The notes under the pieces are model-generated. The model saw only the letters and a list, made by a program, of their open reading frames with translations. It did no database searches and was not told the origin of the DNA. Shown in pieces: positions 24,235 to 33,300 of a stretch of 34,208 bases of DNA. Source of the stretch: an uncultured Synergistales bacterium (GTDB lineage: Bacteria; Synergistota; Synergistia; Synergistales; Aminobacteriaceae); NCBI GenBank assembly GCA_905233565.1, contig CAJOCL010000003.1, forward strand, positions 194,588 to 228,795, written 5' to 3'. Numbering within the stretch: the first letter of the stretch is position 1; each line of letters begins with the position of its first letter. Position numbers and translations under genes: made by a program.

Positions 24235-25980
24235 GTGAGTATTTCTAAGAAAGTGCTTAGTCTTTTGTTGGCTGTACTTATGGTTGTAAATTTTGCTGTT
24301 TGCAGCTCAGCAGCAGAAGCTGACGGAACGCCCGCAGATCTCGTTGTTTATGGCAAGATTTTCACTTCCGAAGGCAATCAGATTGTCGAAGCGTTCGCGG
24401 TCAAAGACGGAAAGTACGTCTATGTTGGCGACAGGAAAGGCGCAGAAGCCTTTGTTGAAGCCGGCAAGACCGAAGTTATTGATTTTACGGGGAAAGGTCT
24501 GGTTATGTCAGGCTGCGGAAACGGCCACGCACATTATCTGTCTGCTTTTGCCGTACAGTCATTCGGAACAATGATCGGCTTTGACGATACTGTGGAAAAG
24601 TTCATGACTGAAATCGTTCCCGCTACTGTCAAAAAAGCAAGGGAAACAGGGGCAAAAGCTGTATATGGAATGGGCTGGGAGTTCCAAACGTTTAAGGATA
24701 ATATGCCTACCCGCCAGCAACTTGATGCAATTTGCAGCGACATTCCCATGTTCTTCGCAGATGAGGAAAATCACAAAGCTCTGGTAAACAGCATTGCTCT
24801 GGTTAATGCAGGCATTATTAGTACGGACGGTACTGTTCTCAAAAAGGGCAATGACATACGCGGCGGCGAAATCGCTATGAGCTCAGACGGAACTCCTAAC
24901 GGTCTCTTGAAGGAACAGGCAGCAACTTATGTGCGTTCATTTCTCGACAATGAAGCTCTTTTTTCCGTTGACATGGCAAAAGCAAGCCTTGAAAAAATTC
25001 AGGAGCTTATACTGTCAGAGGGTTACACGATGTATCTCGACGGCTACTCATCATACTTCTTTAACGATACTTACTATCAGGCCGCCCATCAATTGGACGA
25101 GGCGGGCAAACTGCACTTCATTTTAGGCTTCAGCTACGAAATTGACAGCTGGATGGATGTCGATGCAGTTTTGGAGAAGGCTGTCGCCGCTAAGAAATTT
25201 GCTTCCCCTAAGATAAAACCGTACTGGATTAAGCTGTTCATGGACGGCACTGTTGAAAGCGGTACGGGCTTTATTGAACCTGTATATCCTGACGGTCATC
25301 AGGGAATCGTCAACTGGACAGAAGAGGAACTCACAGAGATGACGAAGAAAGCCAATGAGAACGGACTAATCATGCACATACATGCACTGGGCAACAAGGG
25401 CGTTAACCGCGTTGTCAACGCATACATAAACGGCGGAAAGCCTGAAATGCGCAATACGATCGTACATATCCGTAACGTCATTGAGCCTGATTATAAGCGT
25501 ATGGCAGATAATAATATTTATGTTACCTCAGGTATGCTTTGGCACCACAATACTAATGAAACAGCTGAGGAACTTAAAACTACGCTCCCTGCAAACATGG
25601 CGGACAAAGGTTATCCCATGAAATCATTTTTTGATAACGGTATCACCGTGTCATTTCACACGGATTACCCTGCATTGAGCAACAGTCCTGATGATCCTTT
25701 CGGAGTTATTGAAATTGCTTTGACAGGTGTTTATCATCGGGAGAATGGGAATCCCTGGTGGCCCGAAGAACTCGTAACACGCGAGCAGGCACTCACTGCC
25801 ATGACCATTAACTGCGCAAAGCAAATGTTCATTGAAGATGAGCGGGGCAGCATCAAAACAGGTAAATATGCGGATTTCTTACTCGTTGACAAGGACATAT
25901 TAACCTGCCCGGTTACAGAGATTCACAATGCAAAGCCCGAAGCAACTTACTTTGAGGGCAAAAAGATTTTCAGCAGGTAG
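24235..25980 (+). CDS. Secreted amidohydrolase (Amidohydrolase_3/YtcJ-like)
   Basis: A 581-residue metal-dependent hydrolase of the amidohydrolase_3 branch. Residues 1-27 are a Sec signal peptide (basic SKK, hydrophobic core, SSAAEA cleavage region), so the product is exported; the cysteine is not in a good lipobox. After a small beta-domain (DLVVYGKIFT) the barrel shows the metal motif HAH (98-100), Lys333 (IKLFMDGT), HIH (381-383), His411 and Asp477 (HTDYP), then EERGSIKTGKYADFLLVD-like closing strands. Such enzymes cleave amide, ester or related bonds in small molecules; the substrate is unknown. The start is GTG at 24235 with AAGGAGGA upstream. It is a close paralogue of the amidohydrolase half of the fused gene at 30346, with stretches identical in DNA. 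A terminator follows. Confidence 0.9.
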   Translation: MSISKKVLSLLLAVLMVVNFAVCSSAAEADGTPADLVVYGKIFTSEGNQIVEAFAVKDGKYVYVGDRKGAEAFVEAGKTEVIDFTGKGLVMSGCGNGHAHYLSAFAVQSFGTMIGFDDTVEKFMTEIVPATVKKARETGAKAVYGMGWEFQTFKDNMPTRQQLDAICSDIPMFFADEENHKALVNSIALVNAGIISTDGTVLKKGNDIRGGEIAMSSDGTPNGLLKEQAATYVRSFLDNEALFSVDMAKASLEKIQELILSEGYTMYLDGYSSYFFNDTYYQAAHQLDEAGKLHFILGFSYEIDSWMDVDAVLEKAVAAKKFASPKIKPYWIKLFMDGTVESGTGFIEPVYPDGHQGIVNWTEEELTEMTKKANENGLIMHIHALGNKGVNRVVNAYINGGKPEMRNTIVHIRNVIEPDYKRMADNNIYVTSGMLWHHNTNETAEELKTTLPANMADKGYPMKSFFDNGITVSFHTDYPALSNSPDDPFGVIEIALTGVYHRENGNPWWPEELVTREQALTAMTINCAKQMFIEDERGSIKTGKYADFLLVDKDILTCPVTEIHNAKPEATYFEGKKIFSR

Positions 25981-26009
25981 TATGCTGAACAAATTATAGG
26001 CATATAACT

Positions 26010-26056
26010 AAGAGGGAGATGTGAACAAAAACAGCATTATCCCTCTTTATATTTTC
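26010..26056 (+). terminator. Intrinsic terminator after the secreted amidohydrolase
   Basis: The 8-bp perfect stem AAGAGGGA (26010-26017) / TCCCTCTT (26040-26047) is followed by TATATTTT. The loop is long (22 bases). Confidence 0.65.
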
Positions 26057-26086
26057 CCGATAAGATTTTTCAAAACGTTAAAAAAA

Positions 26087-26114
26087 TTGACAAGCCGGAG
26101 AAAAACGGTATTAT
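26087..26114 (+). promoter_or_regulatory. Predicted sigma70 promoter of the HAD phosphatase gene
   Basis: TTGACA (26087-26092) and TATTAT (26109-26114) with a 16-base spacer lie about 60 bases before the start codon, just after the preceding terminator. The gene therefore starts its own transcript. Confidence 0.65.
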
Positions 26115-26173
26115 TAGCGGCAATTTACAATGAGTATAGTACAACTAATTATATGTAACGGAGGAATTAATTT

Positions 26174-27280
26174 ATGAAGCGTTTGATTAGTATACTAGGG
26201 TGCATTTGTATACTGGCTTGTATTTGTGCAGTCGTGCAGATGAGTAACAGTCCGTCAGCCACAGAGAATGCAGCAAATTTTTCCGGGTTCAAATACTGGA
26301 CACCTAATTCTCCGGCAATGAAATCCATTATGGATTTTGTCAGCGCGGCAACAGATGAGAAATCCAAAGGCTACATACCGAAAGAGGCCCGTATAGCTTT
26401 GTTTGATATGGACGGTACGCTCACATGTGAAACATACTACACCTATTATGATACGATGATGTTCATTGAATTTTGCCTGAAGGATCATCCGGAGAGGGTG
26501 TCGGAGGAGTTGAAGAAAGCGGCGCGTGAAATAAAACCGGGATATACTGCCGGAGAAGCACTTGCCCGAAATTTTGCGAAAGCCTACGCAGGAATGACAG
26601 TGAAAGAGTTATATGACTACGCTGTGGAATTTGGGCAGAAAAAAACAGACAGTTTCAAGAATATGCGCTATATAGACGGATTTTATCTGCCTATGGTTGA
26701 GGTAGTAAGATACCTTTACGACAACGGCTTCACTATCTATGTTGTCAGCGGAACTGAACGCACCACCACAAGAGCCATTGTTGCTAATTCTCCAATCAAA
26801 GATTATGTTTCTCCGGCTCATGTTATCGGGACTGAGTTTGAAGTGAAGGTAAAAGGTCATGAAAATGTATCTTCAAACATGGATTATAAGTATGTAAACG
26901 GAGATGAACTTGTATTCACCGGCGGATTCATTCAGAAGAACCTGAATGCTAACAAAACAATCTGGATAGAGCGTGAGATCGGACAGTATCCTGTGCTTGC
27001 TTTCGGAAACAGCGGAAGTGATACCAGCATGATGAATTATGCGCTTGATAAGAGAAACCCATATCCATCGGCAGCTTATATGGTAGTTGCTGATGACAGC
27101 GTTAGGGAATGGGGAACTCAGGACTGGGAGAAGAAATCAAAGGATTACAAAGAACAGGGGTATGTGCCGATCTCGATGAAAAATGACTTCAAAGAGATAT
27201 ATCCCGAATCCGTATCCAAAGCGGATAAACAGTATACTGCTCCTGAAACGGTTGAAGAGGAATTAGAAGAAGCGGCATAG
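26174..27280 (+). CDS. Exported HAD-superfamily phosphatase
   Basis: A 368-residue protein. The first about 21 residues (KR then a hydrophobic stretch with cysteines at 10, 12, 16 and 18) form a signal peptide or membrane anchor; ILAC16 could serve as a lipobox but is not ideal. The HAD fold shows motif I FDMDGTLT (nucleophile Asp78, acid Asp80), motif II VVSGTE (191-195), and motif III/IV GNSGSD (278-283). This gives a phosphoserine-phosphatase-like cap-1 enzyme acting outside the cytoplasmic membrane, probably as an acid phosphatase. The C-terminus is acidic (EEELEEAA). A GGAGGA site lies 7-8 bases before the ATG. The natural substrate is unknown. It is transcribed alone from its own promoter. 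Confidence 0.85.
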   Translation: MKRLISILGCICILACICAVVQMSNSPSATENAANFSGFKYWTPNSPAMKSIMDFVSAATDEKSKGYIPKEARIALFDMDGTLTCETYYTYYDTMMFIEFCLKDHPERVSEELKKAAREIKPGYTAGEALARNFAKAYAGMTVKELYDYAVEFGQKKTDSFKNMRYIDGFYLPMVEVVRYLYDNGFTIYVVSGTERTTTRAIVANSPIKDYVSPAHVIGTEFEVKVKGHENVSSNMDYKYVNGDELVFTGGFIQKNLNANKTIWIEREIGQYPVLAFGNSGSDTSMMNYALDKRNPYPSAAYMVVADDSVREWGTQDWEKKSKDYKEQGYVPISMKNDFKEIYPESVSKADKQYTAPETVEEELEEAA

Positions 27281-27309
27281 TGAAAGACTGTCGCTTAAAT
27301 CATCGAATC

Positions 27310-27350
27310 TTGCAGGAGGTGTTATCTCCTGCAAGTCAAAAATTTTTATT
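27310..27350 (+). terminator. Strong hairpin, probable terminator after the HAD gene
   Basis: The 9-bp perfect stem TTGCAGGAG (27310-27318) / CTCCTGCAA (27326-27334) has a 7-base loop. The T-run (TTTTT) comes about 9 bases late, so it may be an imperfect terminator or a leader hairpin. Its arm contains AGGAGG, which it would sequester. Confidence 0.55.
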
Positions 27351-27383
27351 GAGAATATTTCGGAAGGGTTTTGTTTTATAAAC

Positions 27384-29138
27384 TTGGAACTTAAAAGTAA
27401 TAATATTTTGAAAAGCATTTTCAGGACAGCACTTGTTGCAATGATCGTTGCGGATCTAGCAGAAATAATTGCTGCTATGATTGATGGAATGCTGACAGGG
27501 CGGTTTCTTGGAGCAGAGTCAATAGCCGCTTTCGGAATAGCTAAACCTTTTTTCTCTATAACAGGCGTGTTAAGTGCTGTACTCTCGTTAGGTTCAATGA
27601 TATTAGCTTCTCATTTAATCGGAAAGGGAGACAGGAGAAAAACAAATCAGATATTTTCGCTTACATGTTTTTTAGGAATTACGTTATCAATCGGCTTTTC
27701 TTTTCTTGGAATTATGTTTGTAAATCAATTCGCCGCTGTTTTAGGTGCAAATGGAGAATTGTTCCCGATAGTCAGAAAATATCTTGCGGGACTGCTTTTA
27801 GGAGTTCCTGCAATCGTCATGGGCAATATATTAGTTGTTTTCATGCAGCTTGAAGGCAAATACAATAAAGTAAATTTAAGCGTCTTTGCAACGATTACAG
27901 TAAATTTAGGCGGTGATTTGTTTAATATTTTCTATTTGAACGGCGACATGTTCGGAATGGGACTTGCTACATCAGCAAGTTATTACGCGGCATTAGCTGT
28001 TTTGATATACGGCTTTGTAGCAAAGCATTCTATGTTTCAGTTTTCTTTCTCTGATATTAAATGGGAAATGCTGACAGAACTTATCAATAAAGGACTCCCA
28101 AAAGCTACCAGAAGAGTGTGCAATATTTTTCGTCCTGTAATTATCAATCATTTAGTATTAATGATTGGCGGAAGTCTTGCTATGTCCGCTATGTCTGTTC
28201 AACACAGTGTAGCGGAATTTCTTGAGCTGCTTGGAACTTGCTGCGGTGATGTTGTTGTTTTAATGTGCGGTGTTTTTTACGGTGAAGAGAATGAGGACGA
28301 GCTGTCAGAAACATTAATACTTTCGTTTAAGTACGTGTTGTTTGGGGTAACAGCAGTAACATTAATGAGCTTCTTCGGGGCGCACGGAATTGCGTCTTTC
28401 TATTTAGGAAATCAAATAAAGGCAGTAGAAACGGCAACACTATGTATTCAGTTTTATGCTCTTAAACTTCCGCTGCTGGCTTTTAACGAGATTTATATGA
28501 ATTATTTTCAGGCGATAGGAGATAACAAAAGTTCGCATTTGCTCTCAGTTCTTCACAGGCTGATTTATGTTGTTGCATCAGCGTTTGTTCTCGGGTATTT
28601 TTTTGGTATTGTAGGAATATGGGCGGCATTTCCTGTGAGTGAATTATTATTGACACTGACAATTATAATAATGGCAGCAATTCATGAAAAGCAATTTCCA
28701 CGAACTATTCGGCAAATGTTATTTCTTCCTGAAGGTTTCGGGATTGATTCTAAGTATCGGTTCAGAAGCCAGATATTAACAAAAGAAGATGTGTTAAATG
28801 CCTCAGAACGCGCTTATAATTTTTGCTCTGAAAATGGAGTGAGTAAAAAGCAAGCGTTATACGTATCTTTATGTATAGAAGAACTTGGAATGAATGTTGC
28901 AAACTATGGTTTTTCAAAAAAGAATCAAAGTGCTGAAATTAATCTTGCGATTATAAAAGATGACTTAATACTTCGTTTCAGGGATAACGGAAAGACTTTT
29001 GATTTGACAAAATGGATCAGTATTTTTCACAGCGATGATCCTGCCGCGCATATTGGAATACGAATGCTGACAGGACTTGCAAAAGAAGTTACATACACAA
29101 ACTCGTTGAATACGAACAATGTGTTTATTCGATTGTAA
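27384..29138 (+). CDS. MATE-family transporter fused to a C-terminal RsbW-type ATPase domain
   Basis: A 584-residue two-part protein. Residues 1-450 are a MATE flippase with about 12 membrane segments (IIAAMIDGMLTGRFLGAESIAAFGIAKPF, MGNILVVFMQLEGKYN, FNEIYMNYFQAIGDN, VGIWAAFPVSELLL). Residues about 491-584 form a GHKL/HATPase_c_2 domain like anti-sigma factors: N-box EELGMNVANYGF (Asn504), DNGKTFD (534-540) and GIRMLTGLAKEV (558 on). The first part moves organic cations, lipids or drugs across the membrane using ion gradients; the second would bind ATP in the cytoplasm and might act as a kinase or partner-switch. The start is a TTG at 27384 with a distant GGAAGGG, so it is uncertain. Its RelA/SpoT-type neighbour begins 27 bp later. 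The DNA looks more AT-rich than the flanks. Confidence 0.85.
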   Translation: MELKSNNILKSIFRTALVAMIVADLAEIIAAMIDGMLTGRFLGAESIAAFGIAKPFFSITGVLSAVLSLGSMILASHLIGKGDRRKTNQIFSLTCFLGITLSIGFSFLGIMFVNQFAAVLGANGELFPIVRKYLAGLLLGVPAIVMGNILVVFMQLEGKYNKVNLSVFATITVNLGGDLFNIFYLNGDMFGMGLATSASYYAALAVLIYGFVAKHSMFQFSFSDIKWEMLTELINKGLPKATRRVCNIFRPVIINHLVLMIGGSLAMSAMSVQHSVAEFLELLGTCCGDVVVLMCGVFYGEENEDELSETLILSFKYVLFGVTAVTLMSFFGAHGIASFYLGNQIKAVETATLCIQFYALKLPLLAFNEIYMNYFQAIGDNKSSHLLSVLHRLIYVVASAFVLGYFFGIVGIWAAFPVSELLLTLTIIIMAAIHEKQFPRTIRQMLFLPEGFGIDSKYRFRSQILTKEDVLNASERAYNFCSENGVSKKQALYVSLCIEELGMNVANYGFSKKNQSAEINLAIIKDDLILRFRDNGKTFDLTKWISIFHSDDPAAHIGIRMLTGLAKEVTYTNSLNTNNVFIRL

Positions 29139-29165
29139 ACTAAAAAATGAGAAAGAAGGTTGATA

Positions 29166-30224
29166 ATGAAAGAAACAGATATTGAAATACAAGCCTTAAT
29201 TGAGAGGTATAAACACTTAGAAAAATTTGTCAGCGAACGTCTGCATAATATTTTTGCGGACAGCGGTTTTATGATACACGTTACACACCGCATAAAAACA
29301 ATAGACTCCATTAAAGGAAAACTTGAAAGAAAGCCCAATGAATATAGCAGCATTTACGAAATTTACGATATACTCGGCTTCCGTGTTATTTGCTATATGT
29401 CACCTGATGTAGATTTAGCAGCTAAATTAATTGCTGATAATTTCCGTGTTGATTGGAACAGATCAAAGGACAAAAGAAAAATTATTGATGCAAGGTCATT
29501 CGGTTATCTTGCCCTTCACTATGTATGTGCGCTTCCTGAAAATGAAAGTGAATTAAGCGATTTATGGTTTGAAATTCAGATTAAAACAATTCTTCAGCAT
29601 TGTTGGGCCGAAATAGAGCATGATCTGGGCTACAAATTAGAATTTGAAGTTCCAAGAGACATCAGAAGGAGCTTCTCAAAAGCAGCGAGTTTGCTTGAGA
29701 CAGCAGATGATATTTTTGTTTACATCAGAAAAAGTCTGAATGAATACAGAATCAAGATAAAACAAGATATTGAGAACGATAAACTTGACGAATTGTTCTT
29801 TGACAAAATAACTCTTGCTGAATTTACTTCCCACAACATTGCTTACCGAAATTTATTAAACGAAATAGCAGCTGTAACAAACGCACGGATATTAGAAGGA
29901 AACTCAGAAAGTCAGCTTCCATTAATTAATTTTCTGGAAATCCGCTCTTTCAGAGATATGGTAAATCTTATCAATGAAGAGCATGATTTAGCATTAAAGC
30001 TGGCACAAGAGTTATTGCAGGATTCAGAAATTGATGAGCTCGCTTCTACGGCAGCATATCATTTTCTTTTCAGAGCAAGACTTATCAGCGGCAGTTACAG
30101 CAGAGAAAAAATACGTGAATTTTTCATGCTTACTACGAAAGATGAAAAACTCATAGAGAACAATACGAAGAAAATTATAGATATGCGCAAGGAACTCTTA
30201 GGATTACCTGAGAGCAACAGTTAA
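29166..30224 (+). CDS. RelA/SpoT-domain (p)ppGpp synthetase-like protein
   Basis: A 352-residue protein. Residues about 20-160 are a RelA/SpoT synthetase domain: Arg42-x-Lys44 in HRIKTIDSIKGK, EIYDILGFRVICY (Asp68), SKDKR, FGYLALHYV, and WFEIQIKTILQHCWAEIEHDLGYK (Glu136, Gln138, Trp147, Glu149, His152). The catalytic pattern appears intact, and there is no HD hydrolase domain, so it resembles a small alarmone synthetase. Residues 165-352 are helical and unlike the ACT/TGS regions of long Rel proteins. The ATG at 29166 is preferred to a TTG six bases earlier and has AAGAAGG upstream. It is 27 bp after the MATE-ATPase gene, suggesting a joint transcript. It could be a housekeeping synthetase, a toxic (toxSAS/CapRel-like) one, or a pyrophosphokinase using another acceptor. 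Confidence 0.85.
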   Translation: MKETDIEIQALIERYKHLEKFVSERLHNIFADSGFMIHVTHRIKTIDSIKGKLERKPNEYSSIYEIYDILGFRVICYMSPDVDLAAKLIADNFRVDWNRSKDKRKIIDARSFGYLALHYVCALPENESELSDLWFEIQIKTILQHCWAEIEHDLGYKLEFEVPRDIRRSFSKAASLLETADDIFVYIRKSLNEYRIKIKQDIENDKLDELFFDKITLAEFTSHNIAYRNLLNEIAAVTNARILEGNSESQLPLINFLEIRSFRDMVNLINEEHDLALKLAQELLQDSEIDELASTAAYHFLFRARLISGSYSREKIREFFMLTTKDEKLIENNTKKIIDMRKELLGLPESNS

Positions 30225-30345
30225 GCAAAAAACATTTTTCATATTAATCATCTGCCTTAAAGAAAGATTGTCGATTGGGAGATAACCTATTTTTCTGATA
30301 AAATAAATTATATCTGAATAAGTTCACAGAAAGGATTATGTGCGG
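30225..30345 (+). promoter_or_regulatory. Intergenic region with probable promoter for the fused lipoprotein gene
   Basis: A 121-bp AT-rich gap. TTGGGA followed after 18 bases by TAAAAT is a passable promoter. The last part, reading CACAGAAAGGAT, matches the ribosome-site region before the stand-alone esterase gene (ACAGAAAGGAT, 33683-33693), evidence that the two leaders are homologous. Confidence 0.4.
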
Positions 30346-33300
30346 ATGAAAAAGAAAGTTTTAGCATTAGCAGTGACCTGTGTTATGGTTTTGTGTCTTA
30401 CGGCCTGCGTCAGTTCAGCAGCAGAGACTGACGGAACGCCCGCCGATCTCGTTGTTTACGGTAAGATTTTCACTTCCGAAGGCAATCAGATTGTCGAAGC
30501 GTTCGCGGTTAAAGACGGCAAGTACGTCTATGTTGGCGACAGGAAAGGTGCAGAAGCCTTTGTTGAGAAGGGCAAGACTGAGGTTGTCGACTATACCGGG
30601 AAAGGTCTCGTTATGCCAGGCTGCGGAAACGGGCACGCCCATTATATGCTGGGTTATGCTCTCAAAACGATAGGCACAACCATAGAATATGAGGATAATG
30701 CGGAAAAGTTTATGAATGAAATCCTTCCTGCTGCGGTCAAAAAGGCAAGGGAGACGGGAGCAAAGGCTGTATTTGGTCAGGGCTGGAATCTCATGCACTT
30801 TGGGGATCATATACCTACACGTCAGGAACTTGATGCCGTATGCAGTGATATTCCCATGTACTTTTTGGACGATGAATGCCATAAGGCTCTGACTAACACG
30901 CTTATGCTTGTTAAAGCAGGCATTATGAGCGCAGACGGTACGCCGCTCATGACAGAAATACGCGGAGGCGAGATTCAAACAGACGCTAACGGCATTCCTA
31001 CAGGTTTCTTGTCGGAACAGGCTCAAACTTACGTACGTTCATTCTTAGACGACATTTATACTCTCGACATGGCCAAAGCTAACCTGGCAGACATCGAGAA
31101 GCATATGTTGTCAGAAGGTTACACGATGTACACTGAGGGCTGGGGTAACTATTTCGTCAACACTAATTACTATGAGGCTCTTCAGCAATTAGACAAGGCC
31201 GGCAAACTGCACATTGTTGTTGGTCTGCCCTATGAGTTTGAAAGCTGGATGAATGTTGATGAGGCTCTTGCAAGAGCAGTTGACGCTAAGAAATTTGCTT
31301 CAGCACGCGTAATGCCGAGATGGATCAAGCTCCTCATGGACGGCACTGTTGAAAGCGGCACGGGATTTGTTGATCCGCTGTATCCTGACGGTCATCAGGG
31401 TATCCCCAACTGGACGGAAGAAGAAATTACGGACATAACGCGAAAAGCTAACGCAAACGGTTTGACTATGCACATACATGCTTTAGGCAACAAGGCCGTC
31501 AATTGTGTTGTCAGTGCCTTCGTCAACGGAGGTCAAGACGAAATGCGCAATACACTGGTGCATGTCCGCAACGTCAACCCGGAAGATTACAAGCGCATGA
31601 CAGACAATAATATTTATGTCAGCTCGGGCGTAACTTGGCATCATGGCCCTGCCGGAATGGCTGAGTATTTGCGTGAACATAAATCAACCCCTGTAGGCCA
31701 AGAAGACGAATCTTATCCCTTCAAGTCATTTTTCGATAACGGTATCCCCGTGTCAATACACTCAGATTATCCGGCATTGAGCGGAAGCCCTGATGATCCG
31801 TTCGGAATTATGGAGATTGCTGTTACTGGTGTACTTCACTCTGAGAACGGGGCTGCTTGGTGGCCTGAAGAACTCGTTACCCGTGAACAGGCTCTCACGG
31901 CCATGACTATCGGCTGCGCAAGGCAGATGTTCATTGAAGATGAAAGAGGCAGTATCAAGCCCGGTAAATATGCAGATTTCCTTCTCTTGAATAAAGACGT
32001 TCTGACCTGCCCGGTTATGGAGATTCACACTGTCAAGCCTGAAGCTACATACTTTGAGGGGGAAAAGGTCTTCACTGCTCCGGATTCTGACAAAACACTG
32101 AATGAGGCTAAAGAGGAACTCAGAGCGCAGTACGGTGAGAACAAGAAGATTACAGACGGCAATTATGACAAGTCCTTAGCAGTCAAGTGCATTAACGGTA
32201 CATTTGTCGGCAAAAAGACTGATGATGTCATAGCCTACAAAGGTATTCCGTTTGTCGGTAAACAGCCTGTAGGAAATCTTCGCTGGAAAGCTCCCGTTGA
32301 TGTCGTCCCTGATAATGGCGTATACGAGGCGTATTACAACGGGAAAACTCCTATACAGGGTGAAGACATATATGAAACTGCTTCCCTTTACGTTCAGGGC
32401 GAAGACTGCCTGTATTTGAACATCTGGAAAGCTGATGAAGCCTCTACAGAGAAAAAGCCTGTAATGGTATGGATACACGGCGGAGCTTATGAGATGGGCG
32501 GAACGGCTGACCCTACGTATGAGTTACATAACTTCGTCAAGGAAAATCCTGATGTAATCGCTGTAAGTATCGCGTACAGAGTCGGCGTGTTCGGTTTCTT
32601 CCACTTGTCCCATCTTCCTGACGGCAAGGACTATCCTGACGCTCAGAACTTGGGCCTCATGGATCAGATAATGGCGTTGAAATGGGTACATGAGAACATT
32701 GCGAGCTTCGGCGGGGATCCTGACAATGTTACAATCTTCGGCGAATCCGCAGGCGGCGGCAGTGTCAGCCAGCTTCCATTAATCAAAGGCTCTCACAAGT
32801 ATTTCAAGAAGGTCATTGCTCAGAGCGGCGGAATCGTTTTCACGAGGTCGAAAGAACAGGCTATCGAGTGTACGAATGAATTGATGGAGATACTCGGCTG
32901 TAAAACAGTCGCTGATCTCCAGAAAGTAGATGTCCGTAAGTTTGTGAAGGAAGCAGCGGTACTCGAATTGCGCGTATTGCCGGAACGGGACGGAAATTAT
33001 CTGCCCCTAGACCCGTATGAAGCGTATGCAGACGGCGCGGCAAAGGATATAATTTTCATGCAGGGCTGCAACAAAGACGAGATGAACTACTTTATGGTCT
33101 CAATTGGCGGAATAGAGCCTTTCATGGATTTCTACGGTAAACGCTGGGCGAAAAATATCACACAGCTTACGGACGAGGAAAAAGTGCTTGTTGAGAGCTT
33201 CTGCAAGGACATCAAGGGAGATATTTACGAACCGCTTTGCAGACTGTACGATCAAATCTGGTTTATCGCGCCGCTGTTCAGGATGTCTGAGAACCAGACC

